Source: Nocardioides stalactiti
GTDB lineage: Bacteria; Actinomycetota; Actinomycetes; Propionibacteriales; Nocardioidaceae
Direction of reading: 5' to 3'
NCBI RefSeq assembly: GCF_014180715.1
Contig: NZ_JACEFC010000011.1
Span: 1 to 58,510, forward strand
Length of the DNA stretch: 58,510 nt
Position 1 is the stretch's first letter; every line of letters begins with the position of its first letter. The notes below the pieces were generated by a model, which was not told where the DNA came from, ran no database searches, and saw only the letters and a list, made by a program, of their open reading frames with translations. Made by a program: the position numbers and the translations under genes. Positions 33,270 to 42,150 of this stretch are shown here, piece by piece.

Positions 33270-33734
33270 TCAGATGCGGGCCTTGAACGCGATCTCGAAC
33301 ACCAGTTGCGCGACCGCGCCGCGGTCGGAGAGCCACTGCTTCAGGTCGGAGCGGGTGCCGTAGCCGACCCACTGCAGGCCGGTGACGACGTTGCCGAGAC
33401 TCGGGTCCGAACGTAGGTCCGCCTCGATCAGGTCGGTGATCTGCTTCGCCGCGGCGCGGGCGGTCGTGATGTCGTTACCGCCGTCACAGCAGATGAGGAG
33501 GCAGGTCAGCGTGCCTTCCTCCTCGCGGGTCTGGGCGCCGAGTCCGTGCCATGCCTGGCGCGCTTCGGCGCTGTTGCCGCGGTCGTTGTCGGGGTCGTCC
33601 CAGCCGACCATGAGGAAGTTGTCGCCGCTGTCGTCGAGGCCGTCGCCGTCGAAAACGGTCACCGTGTCCTCGAGTAGAGCGGTCCATCGCTCGTAGAGGG
33701 TGTCGATCAGGTCGTAGACGACAGTGGTGCCCAC
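33270..33734 (-). CDS. Tail terminator-like protein
   Basis: A 154-aa protein of mixed alpha/beta type with 'LIDTLYERWTALL' at the start and 'LVFEIAFKARI' at the end, as in Neck/tail terminator proteins that cap the tube at the head interface. Position between the connector and tube genes supports this. GTG start. Confidence 0.55.
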   Translation of the reverse strand: MGTTVVYDLIDTLYERWTALLEDTVTVFDGDGLDDSGDNFLMVGWDDPDNDRGNSAEARQAWHGLGAQTREEEGTLTCLLICCDGGNDITTARAAAKQITDLIEADLRSDPSLGNVVTGLQWVGYGTRSDLKQWLSDRGAVAQLVFEIAFKARI

Positions 33735-33735
33735 G

Positions 33736-34278
33736 TCAGCCGACCAACTGGGGCATGTGCGGGGCGATCAGCTGCGACACCCGAAACGGGAACATAAACG
33801 CGGCACCAGGCACGGTGTTCGACATCTCGTTCGAGGCTGTCGATCCCGGGCGCCGGGCGGGTCCGGTCTGGGTCGCCCAGAGGTGCCGGACCATCTCCTT
33901 GACGGCGAGGACCAGGTCGGCCGGGCACGGGTCGTATCCGTGCATGTAGGTCACGTCGTACCAGCGGCTCGTGAAGGCACTGCCGTCGAGGTAGTAGGCG
34001 AGCCCGGAGGCCGCGTCGACGCGGAGATCGGCGACCGCAACGGCGGAGCCGTCGGCGTCGACGACCGCGGTGAACGCGGCCGCGGGCGAGGGAACCCGCA
34101 GGGTGCGCGGGTACGGGGTGATCCGCACCGTCCGCTCGACGGCCGCCAAGGGTCCGACCCGCTCACCGATGGCCGACTCGGCGGCGTCGATGAAGACCTG
34201 CAGCTCGGTGTCGTGCGTGAGTTTGTCGGCCGGGATGTTGAGGTGGACCTTGACGGCGTCGAGCGAGACGGTGCTCAT
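33736..34278 (-). CDS. Head-tail connector (gp6-like adaptor)
   Basis: A 180-aa protein. The N-terminal helical pattern 'DAVKVHLNIPADKLTHDTEL..FIDAA' and the late phrase 'VTYMHGYDPCPADLVLAVKEMVRHLW' match HK97-gp6-type adaptors, which form the ring under the portal. It follows the capsid genes in the usual place. Confidence 0.75.
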   Translation of the reverse strand: MSTVSLDAVKVHLNIPADKLTHDTELQVFIDAAESAIGERVGPLAAVERTVRITPYPRTLRVPSPAAAFTAVVDADGSAVAVADLRVDAASGLAYYLDGSAFTSRWYDVTYMHGYDPCPADLVLAVKEMVRHLWATQTGPARRPGSTASNEMSNTVPGAAFMFPFRVSQLIAPHMPQLVG

Positions 34279-34281
34279 GGA

Positions 34282-34647
34282 TCAGGCCTTCCGCTTGCGC
34301 GGCGTGGTCGTGGTCGTCTTCGGAGTGACCTCGTCGACGACCTTCTCCGCGTCAGCGTCAGCGTCCGCCGCGGGCAGCTGCTCGCCGTCGCCCTCGATCT
34401 CGGGGAGCGGCTCACCGGCCGGAGTGACCTCGCCGGTCTCTGCGTTCACGGCCTCGCCCGCGCCGGCGAGGGGCTCGTCGGCGACGAGCACGCCCTCGAT
34501 CTCGACCGCGCCGAGGTCGCGGACGTTGTCGGCGTCCTCGGGCTTCAGCGGGTCACCAGTGCCGTAGGCGAGCGTCTCCGCGTCCGGGTGCTCGTCGGGC
34601 ACCAGGTCGCCGTCAGCGGTGCGCCAGAGGCGGTATCCGTCAGGCAT
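34282..34647 (-). CDS. Acidic small head protein
   Basis: A 121-aa protein, mostly Glu/Asp/Ala/Pro, with a basic 'TTTTTPRKRKA' end. It overlaps the upstream gene by 8 bases. Proteins of this kind between capsid and adaptor genes are common in actinophages and of unknown role. Confidence 0.55.
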   Translation of the reverse strand: MPDGYRLWRTADGDLVPDEHPDAETLAYGTGDPLKPEDADNVRDLGAVEIEGVLVADEPLAGAGEAVNAETGEVTPAGEPLPEIEGDGEQLPAADADADAEKVVDEVTPKTTTTTPRKRKA

Positions 34648-35038
34648 GGTCAGCCCCCCACTTGTAGAAGAGGACGACGCGGAACTTGCCGGCCGTGAAC
34701 GCCGCGGTGGCGATCACGATCTTCACGTTCCGCTCGGCAGTGGTCTTGACCGTCGTCGCGCCGGTACCGGCGGGGATGACGGACTTGCGGCCGGCGGTGA
34801 GCGCGGCCTCGAGCGAGGTGGCGAGGATGTCGCCAGCGGCCTCGGCCTGGACGGCGATAGTGCCGGTGGCCGACGCGCACGACGTCTCGATGTCGATGTA
34901 GCCGCCGGTGATGACCGACCCCGAGGGGATCGAGTTGTCACCCCGCAGCGTGATCGTGCCGACAGCGCCGCCATCGACCGCGAAGTCGTACAGCGCCTCG
35001 ACGGTCTTGACGCGGGTGGTTCCTTCGATCTTGCCCAT
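34640..35038 (-). CDS. Probable head decoration or accessory structural protein
   Basis: A 132-aa beta-rich, Ala/Thr/Gly-rich protein lying right after the capsid gene, with regularly spaced strands ('AVGTITLRGDNSIPSGSVITGG'-like region, 'VKIVIATAAFTAGKFRVVLF'). A capsid decoration or fibre role is inferred from position only. Confidence 0.5.
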   Translation of the reverse strand: MGKIEGTTRVKTVEALYDFAVDGGAVGTITLRGDNSIPSGSVITGGYIDIETSCASATGTIAVQAEAAGDILATSLEAALTAGRKSVIPAGTGATTVKTTAERNVKIVIATAAFTAGKFRVVLFYKWGADHA

Positions 35039-35121
35039 GGAGTCTCTCCTTCGGGGTGGGGGTTGGCACCCAGGGGCGCCCCGACCAGTGGCCGGGACGC
35101 CCCCGAGGCTTGGTCCGTCGG

Positions 35122-36345
35122 TCAGATGCCGGTGACCGTGCAGAACGCGGCGCCGCGGTACCAGACCATCGCGGCCCGGATGTTGGCGCGGATGGCCTGC
35201 TTGCCGTTGACGAAGAAGTCCGAGTGCGCGTCGGTCACCTTCACCTCGACACCGCGACGGATCGCGAGCTCGGAGAAGTTCGCGAAGTCACCGACGACGC
35301 CGGTGTTCTCCGTGAGCGCGTCGGACTGGACGACCTGCAGGCCCCAGATCCGCTCCGGGCCGGCCTCCGAGGGCGAGCCCCAGATGTAGATGCCGTCCGC
35401 GGTGCGGAGCAGGCGGACGTCCTGCCAGTCGTTCGGGTGCGTGATGTACGCCCCGGGCAGCGCCCGGCCGGTGACCCGGACCTTGGTCATGGCCTTGTAG
35501 ACCGCGTCCGGCACCGGGTCGGCGCCCTTGGCCTGGGTCTGCAGGCCGCTGGCGTTCAGCACGCCGCGCAGGTTCGGGGTCGAACCGTCGCCGACGAGGA
35601 CCTGGCCGTCGAGGCGCTGACGCACCATGAACGGCAGACGGTTGTTGACGTAGGCCTGGGCCCGCGCCTCGTCCTCGAGCTGCTCGTCGGTGACCGGCAG
35701 CCACACGCCGATCGACTCGACGATCGCGGTGCGCTCGGTGAGGACCAGCGCGGCCTCACCGTAGGCGCCGCCCTCGGCGCGCTCCGCGGCGTTGTTCGTG
35801 AAGGTGGTCTCCTCCATGTACTTCACCGCGGCCTGGCTGGTCGGCGTGGTCGGGATCAGGTCGAGAACCTGGATCGGACGCACGGCCTTGTCGACCACCT
35901 TGCCGGTCCGGGTGACCTCCGGGTCCCAGCCGGCGTCGGTGGTCATCAGGGTCTTCAGGTCGATGTCGAGTTCGCTCTCGCGGCCCTTCATCTTCCGCGC
36001 CTCGGACTCGGTGAAGAGCTGGCCGAAGGACTTCACGGTCCCGCCGCCCAGGTCGGTCGAGCCCTGCTCGACGCCCTTCTCGGCGCGGCCGGCGTTGGCC
36101 TCGGCCGCCTTGTGGATCGCGACCAGATTCTCGACCTCCTTCGCGAGGTCGGTGCACGCGCCGTTCAGCTCGAGCACGTAGTCGGCGACGGCCTTGCTGT
36201 CGGCCGCGCCGGACACGCTCTTGACCTTGGAGAAGTCGAGGTCGGGCCCCGCCTCCTTGAAGATCGAGCCCAGCTCGTCCTGCTTGGCCTCGAGCTTGCC
36301 GCGGGCCTCCTTGAGGGCCGGGAACTCCGGAATCGTTGCGGTCAT
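35122..36345 (-). CDS. HK97-fold major capsid protein
   Basis: A 407-aa capsid protein. The first ~120 residues are a charged helical delta (scaffold) domain, expected to be removed by the protease encoded upstream. The mature shell region has 'IQVLDLIPTTPTSQAAVKYMEE', an E-loop and A-domain helix ('NRLPFMVRQRLDGQVLVGDG'), and ends 'DFFVNGKQAIRANIRAAMVW'. This is the standard HK97 order and size. Confidence 0.9.
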   Translation of the reverse strand: MTATIPEFPALKEARGKLEAKQDELGSIFKEAGPDLDFSKVKSVSGAADSKAVADYVLELNGACTDLAKEVENLVAIHKAAEANAGRAEKGVEQGSTDLGGGTVKSFGQLFTESEARKMKGRESELDIDLKTLMTTDAGWDPEVTRTGKVVDKAVRPIQVLDLIPTTPTSQAAVKYMEETTFTNNAAERAEGGAYGEAALVLTERTAIVESIGVWLPVTDEQLEDEARAQAYVNNRLPFMVRQRLDGQVLVGDGSTPNLRGVLNASGLQTQAKGADPVPDAVYKAMTKVRVTGRALPGAYITHPNDWQDVRLLRTADGIYIWGSPSEAGPERIWGLQVVQSDALTENTGVVGDFANFSELAIRRGVEVKVTDAHSDFFVNGKQAIRANIRAAMVWYRGAAFCTVTGI

Positions 36346-36348
36346 GGG

Positions 36349-37101
36349 TCACGCCTCCTTGGCGAGATTGGGAGCGCACTCGTTGCGCAGCCACGCGGCG
36401 AACGCGTCCTGAGCCTTAGCGAGCGTCTCCTCGGGGATGTCCTCCTCGGCGGGTGCCGAGTCGGCGGTGAGCAGGTCGCGCGCCTTGACCAGCAGCTCCT
36501 CGAGGTCCTCGATGTGGGACTTCGACTCGTCGCTGAGGGTGCGACCCTTCGCGCCACGGAGGGCCATGACCTCGCCCGCGCGATCGAGGTAGGACTTGAC
36601 GACGGCCACGACCGCGTCGCCTTCCTCGTTGAACTTGAGGCCCTTGGCGACGAGCGTGCGCGTGTTCACGCCTGCGCCCATCAGGACCGGAGAGACCTCC
36701 TTGATAAGGCCGATGTCCTCGATCACCCAGTACCGCTGACCGTCCTGCTCGACGCTCTTGCGGGTGACGTTGTTCAGCGAGTACGACCACTCCTGGAGGT
36801 CGGACTCACTCAGGCTCTTGACGACCTTGAACGCGTCCGCGCCGTGGGTGGTGTCCATGAAGAACTCGCCCTCGAGGATCGCCTCGGTCTTCGTGGTCCG
36901 GATGACGCCCTTGCCGACCGGCAGCGCGCCGTAGTGCGACTGGTGGCCGTAGGCCGAGATCACGACCTCGGTGCCGTCCTTGATCGCACCGGGCAGCGTG
37001 AGGTCGCCGTCCTTGTCGATGACGTTGAACGTCGAGAACACCGCGGACACCTGGCCCTTGTCGGCGTCCTTGATGGTGACCCCGCTGATGGTCTTGTGCA
37101 T
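36349..37101 (-). CDS. Prohead maturation protease
   Basis: A 250-aa HK97-type (U35) protease: 'STFNVIDKDGDLTLPGAI' near the start, catalytic His in 'SAYGHQSHYGALPVGKG' (about 52) and Ser in 'LQEWSYSLN' (about 105). It cleaves delta domains during head maturation. Its C-terminal helical part may act as scaffold. The ATG overlaps the portal stop. Confidence 0.88.
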   Translation of the reverse strand: MHKTISGVTIKDADKGQVSAVFSTFNVIDKDGDLTLPGAIKDGTEVVISAYGHQSHYGALPVGKGVIRTTKTEAILEGEFFMDTTHGADAFKVVKSLSESDLQEWSYSLNNVTRKSVEQDGQRYWVIEDIGLIKEVSPVLMGAGVNTRTLVAKGLKFNEEGDAVVAVVKSYLDRAGEVMALRGAKGRTLSDESKSHIEDLEELLVKARDLLTADSAPAEEDIPEETLAKAQDAFAAWLRNECAPNLAKEA

Positions 37102-38456
37102 CACGCCTCCTCGGGTGACGGGTCGGGCGCAGGCGGAAGTTCGCCGGCGCCGGGCTTCTGCAGCTGGACGGAGTACAGGCCGGAGTGCTTCAGGACGGTG
37201 AGGCTGCCGGTGTCGAGGAACTCGATGACCGACTCCGGGGTGAACCCGCCGTCGAGCAGCGACTTCGCGGTCGAAGCCTGCTGGGCCTGGATCTCGGCGA
37301 CGTCCTTGGAGTTGTCCCGCAGGAACGCGACGTCGCGGTCGTCGTACCAGAGCGACACGCCCTTGCCCGGCGGCGGCTTGAGGAGCCGCTCGAGACTGCC
37401 CGACGCGTTGCGCCACAGGGGGCGGATGGTCTTGTCGGCGGTGAACCGGATCGCGGCCTCGAAGTTGCCCGCGTTGAGCGACGAACCCTGCAGCCCCTCC
37501 GACAGTCCGACGACCACGGGGTGCACGCCGCCGGCCGACGCGATCCGCGTCTCGCCCGCACCCTGGGTCGCCTTGAAGTCGAGTTCCTTCATCGACGACC
37601 CGTTGAGCGTGACGTCGGCGCCGCCGCCCAGGTAGAGCGTCCGGTAGGCGTTGTCGACGCCCTCGGTCTGCGCCCGCATCTTCGCGACGAACGCCTCGAA
37701 CTTCTCCGGGGTGATCTCCTTGTCGAGCGACACGACCGTCGAGATCGTCGCGCCCTGCTCGAAGAACTTGAGCTTGTGCTTCGACGCGGCCTTGTCGGCC
37801 TTGATCTCGCGGAGCACCGGGGTCAGCCACGACATGCCGCGGAACCGCGCCTCGGGGTCCGGGATGGGGGAGAAGTGCGACACCTCGTTCGGGAGGAGGA
37901 GCACCTTCTCGGCCTCCGGCGGCGCGTAGAGGTAGCCGAGCGGGCGGGTGTCGAGGTCGCGCAGGTTGCCCGACCGCGACCCGAGGATGATCGACACCCA
38001 GTCCGGCCGCATCCGCGCGATGCGCCGCGACGGCCCGGCAGCGGACGCCCCGAACCGACCGTGATCGTCGACCATCGTGTGGTAGGCGTTGCCCGCCAGG
38101 TCGGCGTCCTGGATCATCCTGCCGAGCAGGTCGCCCGTCGTACCGCCGGGCCACGGCCGCTCGAGGATCCCGAGCTCTTCGTTCGTGAACAGCGACTTGG
38201 CCTGCCCGTTGACGAACTGCCGCCAGGCGAACCGCGCCTCGGTGAACAGCGCCATCCGCGCGAGCATGATGCTGAAGACGACGCCGTTGTCCTTGAAGGC
38301 CGACTGGATGTAGCCCTCGAAGTCGTTGGCGATCCGCTCGCGGTCGTACATCGGCCCGTTGAACAGCGCGGTCGACGCCGACTGCGCGTCCGAGGACCAG
38401 AACGCCGGCTGGCTGAACGACTTCCGCCGGACCAGGACCCGCTGCGAGCGGCGCAT
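37101..38456 (-). CDS. Portal protein (HK97 family)
   Basis: A 451-aa portal. 'MLARMALFTEARFAWRQ' near residue 65, 'DLAGNAYHTMVDDHGR' near 125, 'ISHFSPIPDPEARFRGMSWL'-like region near 195 and the crown helix 'RLLKPPPGKGVSLWYDDRDV' near 360 follow the family order. The dodecamer forms the DNA channel for terminase. Confidence 0.9.
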   Translation of the reverse strand: MRRSQRVLVRRKSFSQPAFWSSDAQSASTALFNGPMYDRERIANDFEGYIQSAFKDNGVVFSIMLARMALFTEARFAWRQFVNGQAKSLFTNEELGILERPWPGGTTGDLLGRMIQDADLAGNAYHTMVDDHGRFGASAAGPSRRIARMRPDWVSIILGSRSGNLRDLDTRPLGYLYAPPEAEKVLLLPNEVSHFSPIPDPEARFRGMSWLTPVLREIKADKAASKHKLKFFEQGATISTVVSLDKEITPEKFEAFVAKMRAQTEGVDNAYRTLYLGGGADVTLNGSSMKELDFKATQGAGETRIASAGGVHPVVVGLSEGLQGSSLNAGNFEAAIRFTADKTIRPLWRNASGSLERLLKPPPGKGVSLWYDDRDVAFLRDNSKDVAEIQAQQASTAKSLLDGGFTPESVIEFLDTGSLTVLKHSGLYSVQLQKPGAGELPPAPDPSPEEA

Positions 38457-38629
38457 CAGGCGTCGTCCGCCTCAGTCGTCTCGACCTCGGTCAGGAACAG
38501 GAACCCGATCCCGGCCACGCCGACCCCGGCCACGACAAAGGAGAGCGGCACAGACAGCAGCGCGAGGCCGGTCACGACCAGGCCCAGCGCCGCCACCAGC
38601 ACCAGGGCGAGCAGGAGCTCACGCAACAT
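38456..38629 (-). CDS. Small two-helix membrane protein
   Basis: A 57-aa protein with two hydrophobic stretches and an acidic end ('TEVETTEADDA'), between terminase and portal genes. A strong CAGGAGGTCCG site precedes ATG 38629; a longer frame upstream is Arg-rich shadow. Function unknown. Confidence 0.65.
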   Translation of the reverse strand: MLRELLLALVLVAALGLVVTGLALLSVPLSFVVAGVGVAGIGFLFLTEVETTEADDA

Positions 38630-38655
38630 CGGACCTCCTGAGGATCGTGGGGGCG

Positions 38656-40203
38656 TCAGCCGAAGGCGCCGAGGGGTTCCCGCTCGACGGGCGCGTTCAG
38701 CGCGCCGTGCGTGGCTGCGCACGCGGCTTCCAACATGTCGATGTCACCGGCAGACGCGCGGCGACCAGGCACCTTGCGGCCATCGCCGATCTCGCGGAGT
38801 TTCGCGGCGAGCACGGCCTCGTCGAGCAGCTCGTTGGCCTGATGGGTGACCCGCGCTTCGCGGACACGGTTCGTGATCTCCGACCAGGCGGCGACGTACC
38901 CGTCGATCTTCATCACGGTCACCTCGACACCGGCCGCCTCGAGCGCCGGGAGCAGGGTCGCGTCCGGGCACTTCTCGTCGACCACCACGCGGCAGCCGTG
39001 CTCGGACTGGATCCGCTTCGCCTCGCCGACCAGCCACGCCGAGCCACGGCGCCGCTCCTGCCCGTCGAGGTTGAGCATGTCGTCGCCGTACCGGTCGGCC
39101 TGAGCGATCGAGCCCCACTCGCCGCCGATCGACACCGCCAGCCCGATCGCCGCGAGCGGAGAGCCGGGGTGGTCGGCCAAGAGGTTCGGCCAGCCGGGCA
39201 GCACCGAGAGCGTCGGCTTCTCGATCGGCACAGGCTGGTTCAGGAAGAACCGACGGAAGTCCGCCTCCGACGCCTGCGGGTCGTCCCAGTAGTCGGCGAT
39301 CGCGTCGAGGTCCATCCACGCCGCTGCCGGCCCGTAGGCCTCGCGGAGCGCCTTCAGTCGCTCGGACCTCTTGGAGAGGTTCCACTTCTCCGACGCCTGC
39401 ACGTGGTCGAACAGCAGCTTGCCGTCAGCCTGACCGGCGGTCGCGAGGGCCTTGGCGTACTGGTGCGTTCCCTCCGCGACCGAGCCCTCGCCCTCGCCGT
39501 ACATCGTCGACGTCTCGAGCATCCAGCCCGACGCGATCTTCCGCTTGAGCAGGTTCCGCACCATCGTCTGGTGCATCTTCCCGAGCTTGAACTTTCCCGA
39601 CCGGGGCGGGATCCACAGGTGCGTCTCGTCGGCGACGATGTACGTCGACTTGCCGCCGTCCTTCGACTCGTTCGACGCCGTGACCGGCTCGATGAACCCG
39701 CGGCTGTTCGGCAGGTTGATCCTGGTCAGCCCGACGTCGAGGTGGCCGTAGTCCTCGAGCAGCGCGTCCGAGCACGTGTCCGCGTGGAGCACGTAATAGA
39801 CGGCGTCGTAGGTGTTGCCCGCCTGACCTTCCTCGGTCGCGACGTTGAGGATCTCGACGTACTCGAGCGGCTTGCCGACCGGCTCGCCGGGCTCGTACTC
39901 GTAGCCCCAGGCCGACACCTCGCCCGACTCGGCCCAGTGGTCGAACCGGCACGGGCCCAGCGCCTCGAACGCCTCGATGAATGCCGCGAGCCCAGACTTA
40001 CTCCGGCCCTTCGCCCGCGAGAGGAACGCGCGGCGCACGACCCGGGCGCCGGTCTTCGGGTTGACCCGGTACGCCTTCACGATGAAGGCGGCGAACTCGT
40101 CATCGAGCTCGATCGGCTGGCCCTGAACATCGCCCGGCCCGTGAACGAGGTAGTGCTCGATCCAGCTGATCGCCGCCCAGCCGAGCGACGGGCTACTCGT
40201 CAT
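38656..40203 (-). CDS. Terminase large subunit
   Basis: A 515-aa packaging motor. The ATPase P-loop-like 'SRAKGRSKSGLAA' is near residue 63, Walker B-like 'TYIVADETHLW' near 185 and the nuclease Asp cluster in the C-terminal half ('GGEWGSIAQADRYGD', 'RVVVDEKCPD'). It translocates and cuts concatemeric DNA. ATG 40203 lies in the small-subunit stop region; ATG 40224 would add seven residues. Confidence 0.9.
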   Translation of the reverse strand: MTSSPSLGWAAISWIEHYLVHGPGDVQGQPIELDDEFAAFIVKAYRVNPKTGARVVRRAFLSRAKGRSKSGLAAFIEAFEALGPCRFDHWAESGEVSAWGYEYEPGEPVGKPLEYVEILNVATEEGQAGNTYDAVYYVLHADTCSDALLEDYGHLDVGLTRINLPNSRGFIEPVTASNESKDGGKSTYIVADETHLWIPPRSGKFKLGKMHQTMVRNLLKRKIASGWMLETSTMYGEGEGSVAEGTHQYAKALATAGQADGKLLFDHVQASEKWNLSKRSERLKALREAYGPAAAWMDLDAIADYWDDPQASEADFRRFFLNQPVPIEKPTLSVLPGWPNLLADHPGSPLAAIGLAVSIGGEWGSIAQADRYGDDMLNLDGQERRRGSAWLVGEAKRIQSEHGCRVVVDEKCPDATLLPALEAAGVEVTVMKIDGYVAAWSEITNRVREARVTHQANELLDEAVLAAKLREIGDGRKVPGRRASAGDIDMLEAACAATHGALNAPVEREPLGAFG

Positions 40204-40666
40204 CGCCCACCGCTCGCAGCACACGCTGCTTCCGCGCCTTCGACGCGCTCGACGGCCGGGACGGTGCCGGCGACCCGGGCGCCGGGGTGAACTCGATCTT
40301 CAGACGCGCCCGGTCCTCGGGCGTCGCGCCGAACTTCGCGACCCGGAGCCGCAGCTCGGGCGCCTGCGAAGTGTCGCCCTGCCAGAACCGAGCGTGGATC
40401 AACGCCGTGTCCAGCAGGAAGTCCCAGTCGGTCGAGCCGTAGTTCTCCGTCAGCGGGGACTCGCCCCACATCCGCCACCAGTCCCGCGTCCGCTCCGGCC
40501 ACGCGAACGGCTCGACCGTCATCGCGTCACCCTTCTTGGTGACCACGTTGAACTCCGGCAGGTCCGGCTGAGCCGCCGGCCGCGCCTCGATCGACGTCGA
40601 CCCGCCGCCAGCGTTCCGCCGCCGCCGCTCGTTCGGATCCTTCGGAGCCGGGCCGCGACCTGCCAT
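40193..40666 (-). CDS. Terminase small subunit (P27 family)
   Basis: A 157-aa protein beginning 'MAGRGPAPKDPNERRRRNAG', the typical actinophage TerS opening, with 'WPERTRDWWRMWGESPL' in the middle. It recognises packaging sites on phage DNA. It overlaps the large subunit. Confidence 0.88.
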   Translation of the reverse strand: MAGRGPAPKDPNERRRRNAGGGSTSIEARPAAQPDLPEFNVVTKKGDAMTVEPFAWPERTRDWWRMWGESPLTENYGSTDWDFLLDTALIHARFWQGDTSQAPELRLRVAKFGATPEDRARLKIEFTPAPGSPAPSRPSSASKARKQRVLRAVGDDE

Positions 40667-40770
40667 GCCTCAGCCCTCCCTCAGATCCCCCAGACCCGTA
40701 CACACCGCGACACACCCAGGTGCTGGGGTCCTCGCGGTGTGGTCCTTACGTGGTTGGCCCGCCCCCGGGG

Positions 40771-41034
40771 TCAGAGGGTTCGTCGCACGGGTGTGGGGGG
40801 GCGGTGTCGGCGTCGGCCGCCGTCTGCGCGGTTGCACCGCTGGTGTTCGGGTCCGTGGTAGGCGGTGCGGTCGTCGGTGTGGCCGAGGTCCCAGTTGTCG
40901 CCGTGGTGGATGGGCTGGCCGCACCTGGCGCAGGGGAGTGAGCCGACCTTCTTGAGCTCGCGTGCCCAGTCGTCTCGGAGTGCGCGGTGTTCGGGTCCGT
41001 AGCCGCGGTCGGTGGTGGTGCCGGGCTTGGGCAT
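40771..41034 (-). CDS. HNH endonuclease
   Basis: An 87-aa HNH nuclease: 'CARCGQPIHHGDNWDLGH' followed by 'YHGPEHQRCNRADGG', giving CxxC, the His-rich centre and a late Cys. HNH proteins next to terminase genes in HK97-like phages assist packaging cleavage. It is separated from TerS by about 100 bases with no gene. Confidence 0.85.
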   Translation of the reverse strand: MPKPGTTTDRGYGPEHRALRDDWARELKKVGSLPCARCGQPIHHGDNWDLGHTDDRTAYHGPEHQRCNRADGGRRRHRPPTPVRRTL

Positions 41035-41132
41035 CGGCGTTCACCCCCGGACATGCAGCGACCCGGGCCAGCAGATATCTGGTCCGGGTCGGCTGGGGGG
41101 CAGAGTGCACCGCCCCTTCGTTGCTGACGATA

Positions 41133-41786
41133 TCAGGTTGTTCGATGCTCGTCGGGGACGATGGCGTTCATCGTTGCGAGGGTCTTGCTGATCTTCTTGA
41201 GCGCTTCGAGGAACTCGGCGTTCGCCTGGGGGCGAGCCTTGGCGAGGGCCAGAGACGCGTTGATTTCGCGCAAGGCCTTGAGATTCTCGGCGGTGCCGAC
41301 CTGCGGCTGGCGCTCGGCGAGGTTGCGGATTGCGGTCTGCAGCGTGGCGAATCCGTCGGCCTTGGAGGTGAGGGCGGCGCGGGGGATCGTGTAGCCCTTG
41401 CCGACCTTCTCGGCGGGGAGGGTGTGCCGGCTGATCCGGTCGAGTACCGCCTGACGGGAGACGCCGAGGATCTCGGCGGCCTGGCTGACAGACACGAGGT
41501 CTGACGGGCTGTCCTCCCATCCTTCGCGGGCGTCGGCCTCGGCCTCGGTCATCGAGGTGACCGCGACGGTGGGATGTCCTGCGGCCTGCTCGATCGCTGC
41601 GACTGCGAGGGTGACGGCCTGCCCGACGTGCTCGGCAGGCAGGGTCACGGTGACCTCGAGCCAGCCGCGGGCCGAGGTGCCGATCGCGGGGTGCAGTGTG
41701 CTGAGGTTGGTCATCAGCTGGTCGAGCTGATCGTCGGTGAGCTGGTCGCGTGTTGCGAGCTCGACGGTGGTGGTGTGCATCTTCAT
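41133..41786 (-). CDS. Helix-turn-helix protein downstream of HicA-like gene
   Basis: A 217-aa protein in three parts: an N-terminal alpha/beta domain (about 1-95, 'WLEVTVTLPAEHVGQAV'), a MerR/excisionase-type HTH (about 105-150, 'VSQAAEILGVSRQAVLDRI' with the wing 'GKGYTIPRAAL'), and a C-terminal coiled region. ATG 41786 follows GAGGACCGG. It could be the regulator or antitoxin partner of the HicA-like protein 88 bases upstream, or a late-gene regulator. Confidence 0.65.
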   Translation of the reverse strand: MKMHTTTVELATRDQLTDDQLDQLMTNLSTLHPAIGTSARGWLEVTVTLPAEHVGQAVTLAVAAIEQAAGHPTVAVTSMTEAEADAREGWEDSPSDLVSVSQAAEILGVSRQAVLDRISRHTLPAEKVGKGYTIPRAALTSKADGFATLQTAIRNLAERQPQVGTAENLKALREINASLALAKARPQANAEFLEALKKISKTLATMNAIVPDEHRTT

Positions 41787-41874
41787 GTTCCGGTCCTCGG
41801 TTCTCATCCGATGTGGTGAGGGTCCCGAGGACCGGGAGCAATATCTGTGCTCCCGGTCCTCTTCGTCCGTTGGC

Positions 41875-42069
41875 CTAGGGCCAGCGGAACCCTGCGCGCC
41901 TTGCCTGTGCAATCGCGTTCCTGATTGCGCGGTGGTCGCTGGCGGTGCCGGACATCGTGGTCACGAGTCGTCCGTCGAGCGTCACGATGATGTGCTGCTT
42001 CTTGGAGATTCGGACCTCGAAGCCCTGCTCTTCCAGTGCCTCGACGACCTTCTTGGTCTGCTTGTCCAT
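41875..42069 (-). CDS. HicA-like small protein
   Basis: A 64-aa protein: 'KVVEALEEQGFEVRISKKQH' followed by 'IIVTLDGRLVTTMSGTASDH', resembling the small double-stranded-RNA-binding fold of HicA mRNA interferases with a central Lys/His region. The catalytic His of HicA normally sits in a G-S-H phrase; here it is 'KKQH', so activity is uncertain. It has its own promoter and palindromic operators and AAAGGAGG nine bases before the ATG. Confidence 0.6.
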   Translation of the reverse strand: MDKQTKKVVEALEEQGFEVRISKKQHIIVTLDGRLVTTMSGTASDHRAIRNAIAQARRAGFRWP

Positions 42070-42086
42070 TGTGGGCTACCTCCTTT

Positions 42087-42135
42087 CTTGTAGACAAGTC
42101 CATCTTAGCACGTCCCCTTGTCAAATGACAAGGGG
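42087..42135 (-). promoter_or_regulatory. Promoter with two palindromic operators for the HicA-like gene
   Basis: On the minus strand, -35 TTGTCA (42126-42131), an 18-bp spacer and -10 TAAGAT (42102-42107). The -35 lies within a 22-bp palindrome (arms CCCCTTGTCA / TGACAAGGGG, 42114-42135). A second palindrome CTTGTAGACAAG (42087-42098) covers the expected transcript start and abuts the ribosome-binding site. Both share CTTGT/ACAAG. Confidence 0.65.
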
Positions 42136-42150
42136 CAGAAGGCTTGACAC

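Noticed and set aside
35056-37635. Plus-strand open frame of about 860 codons opposite capsid and protease genes
   Set aside because: Low-complexity Arg/Leu/Asp/Gly composition; it runs through three well-supported structural genes on the other strand.
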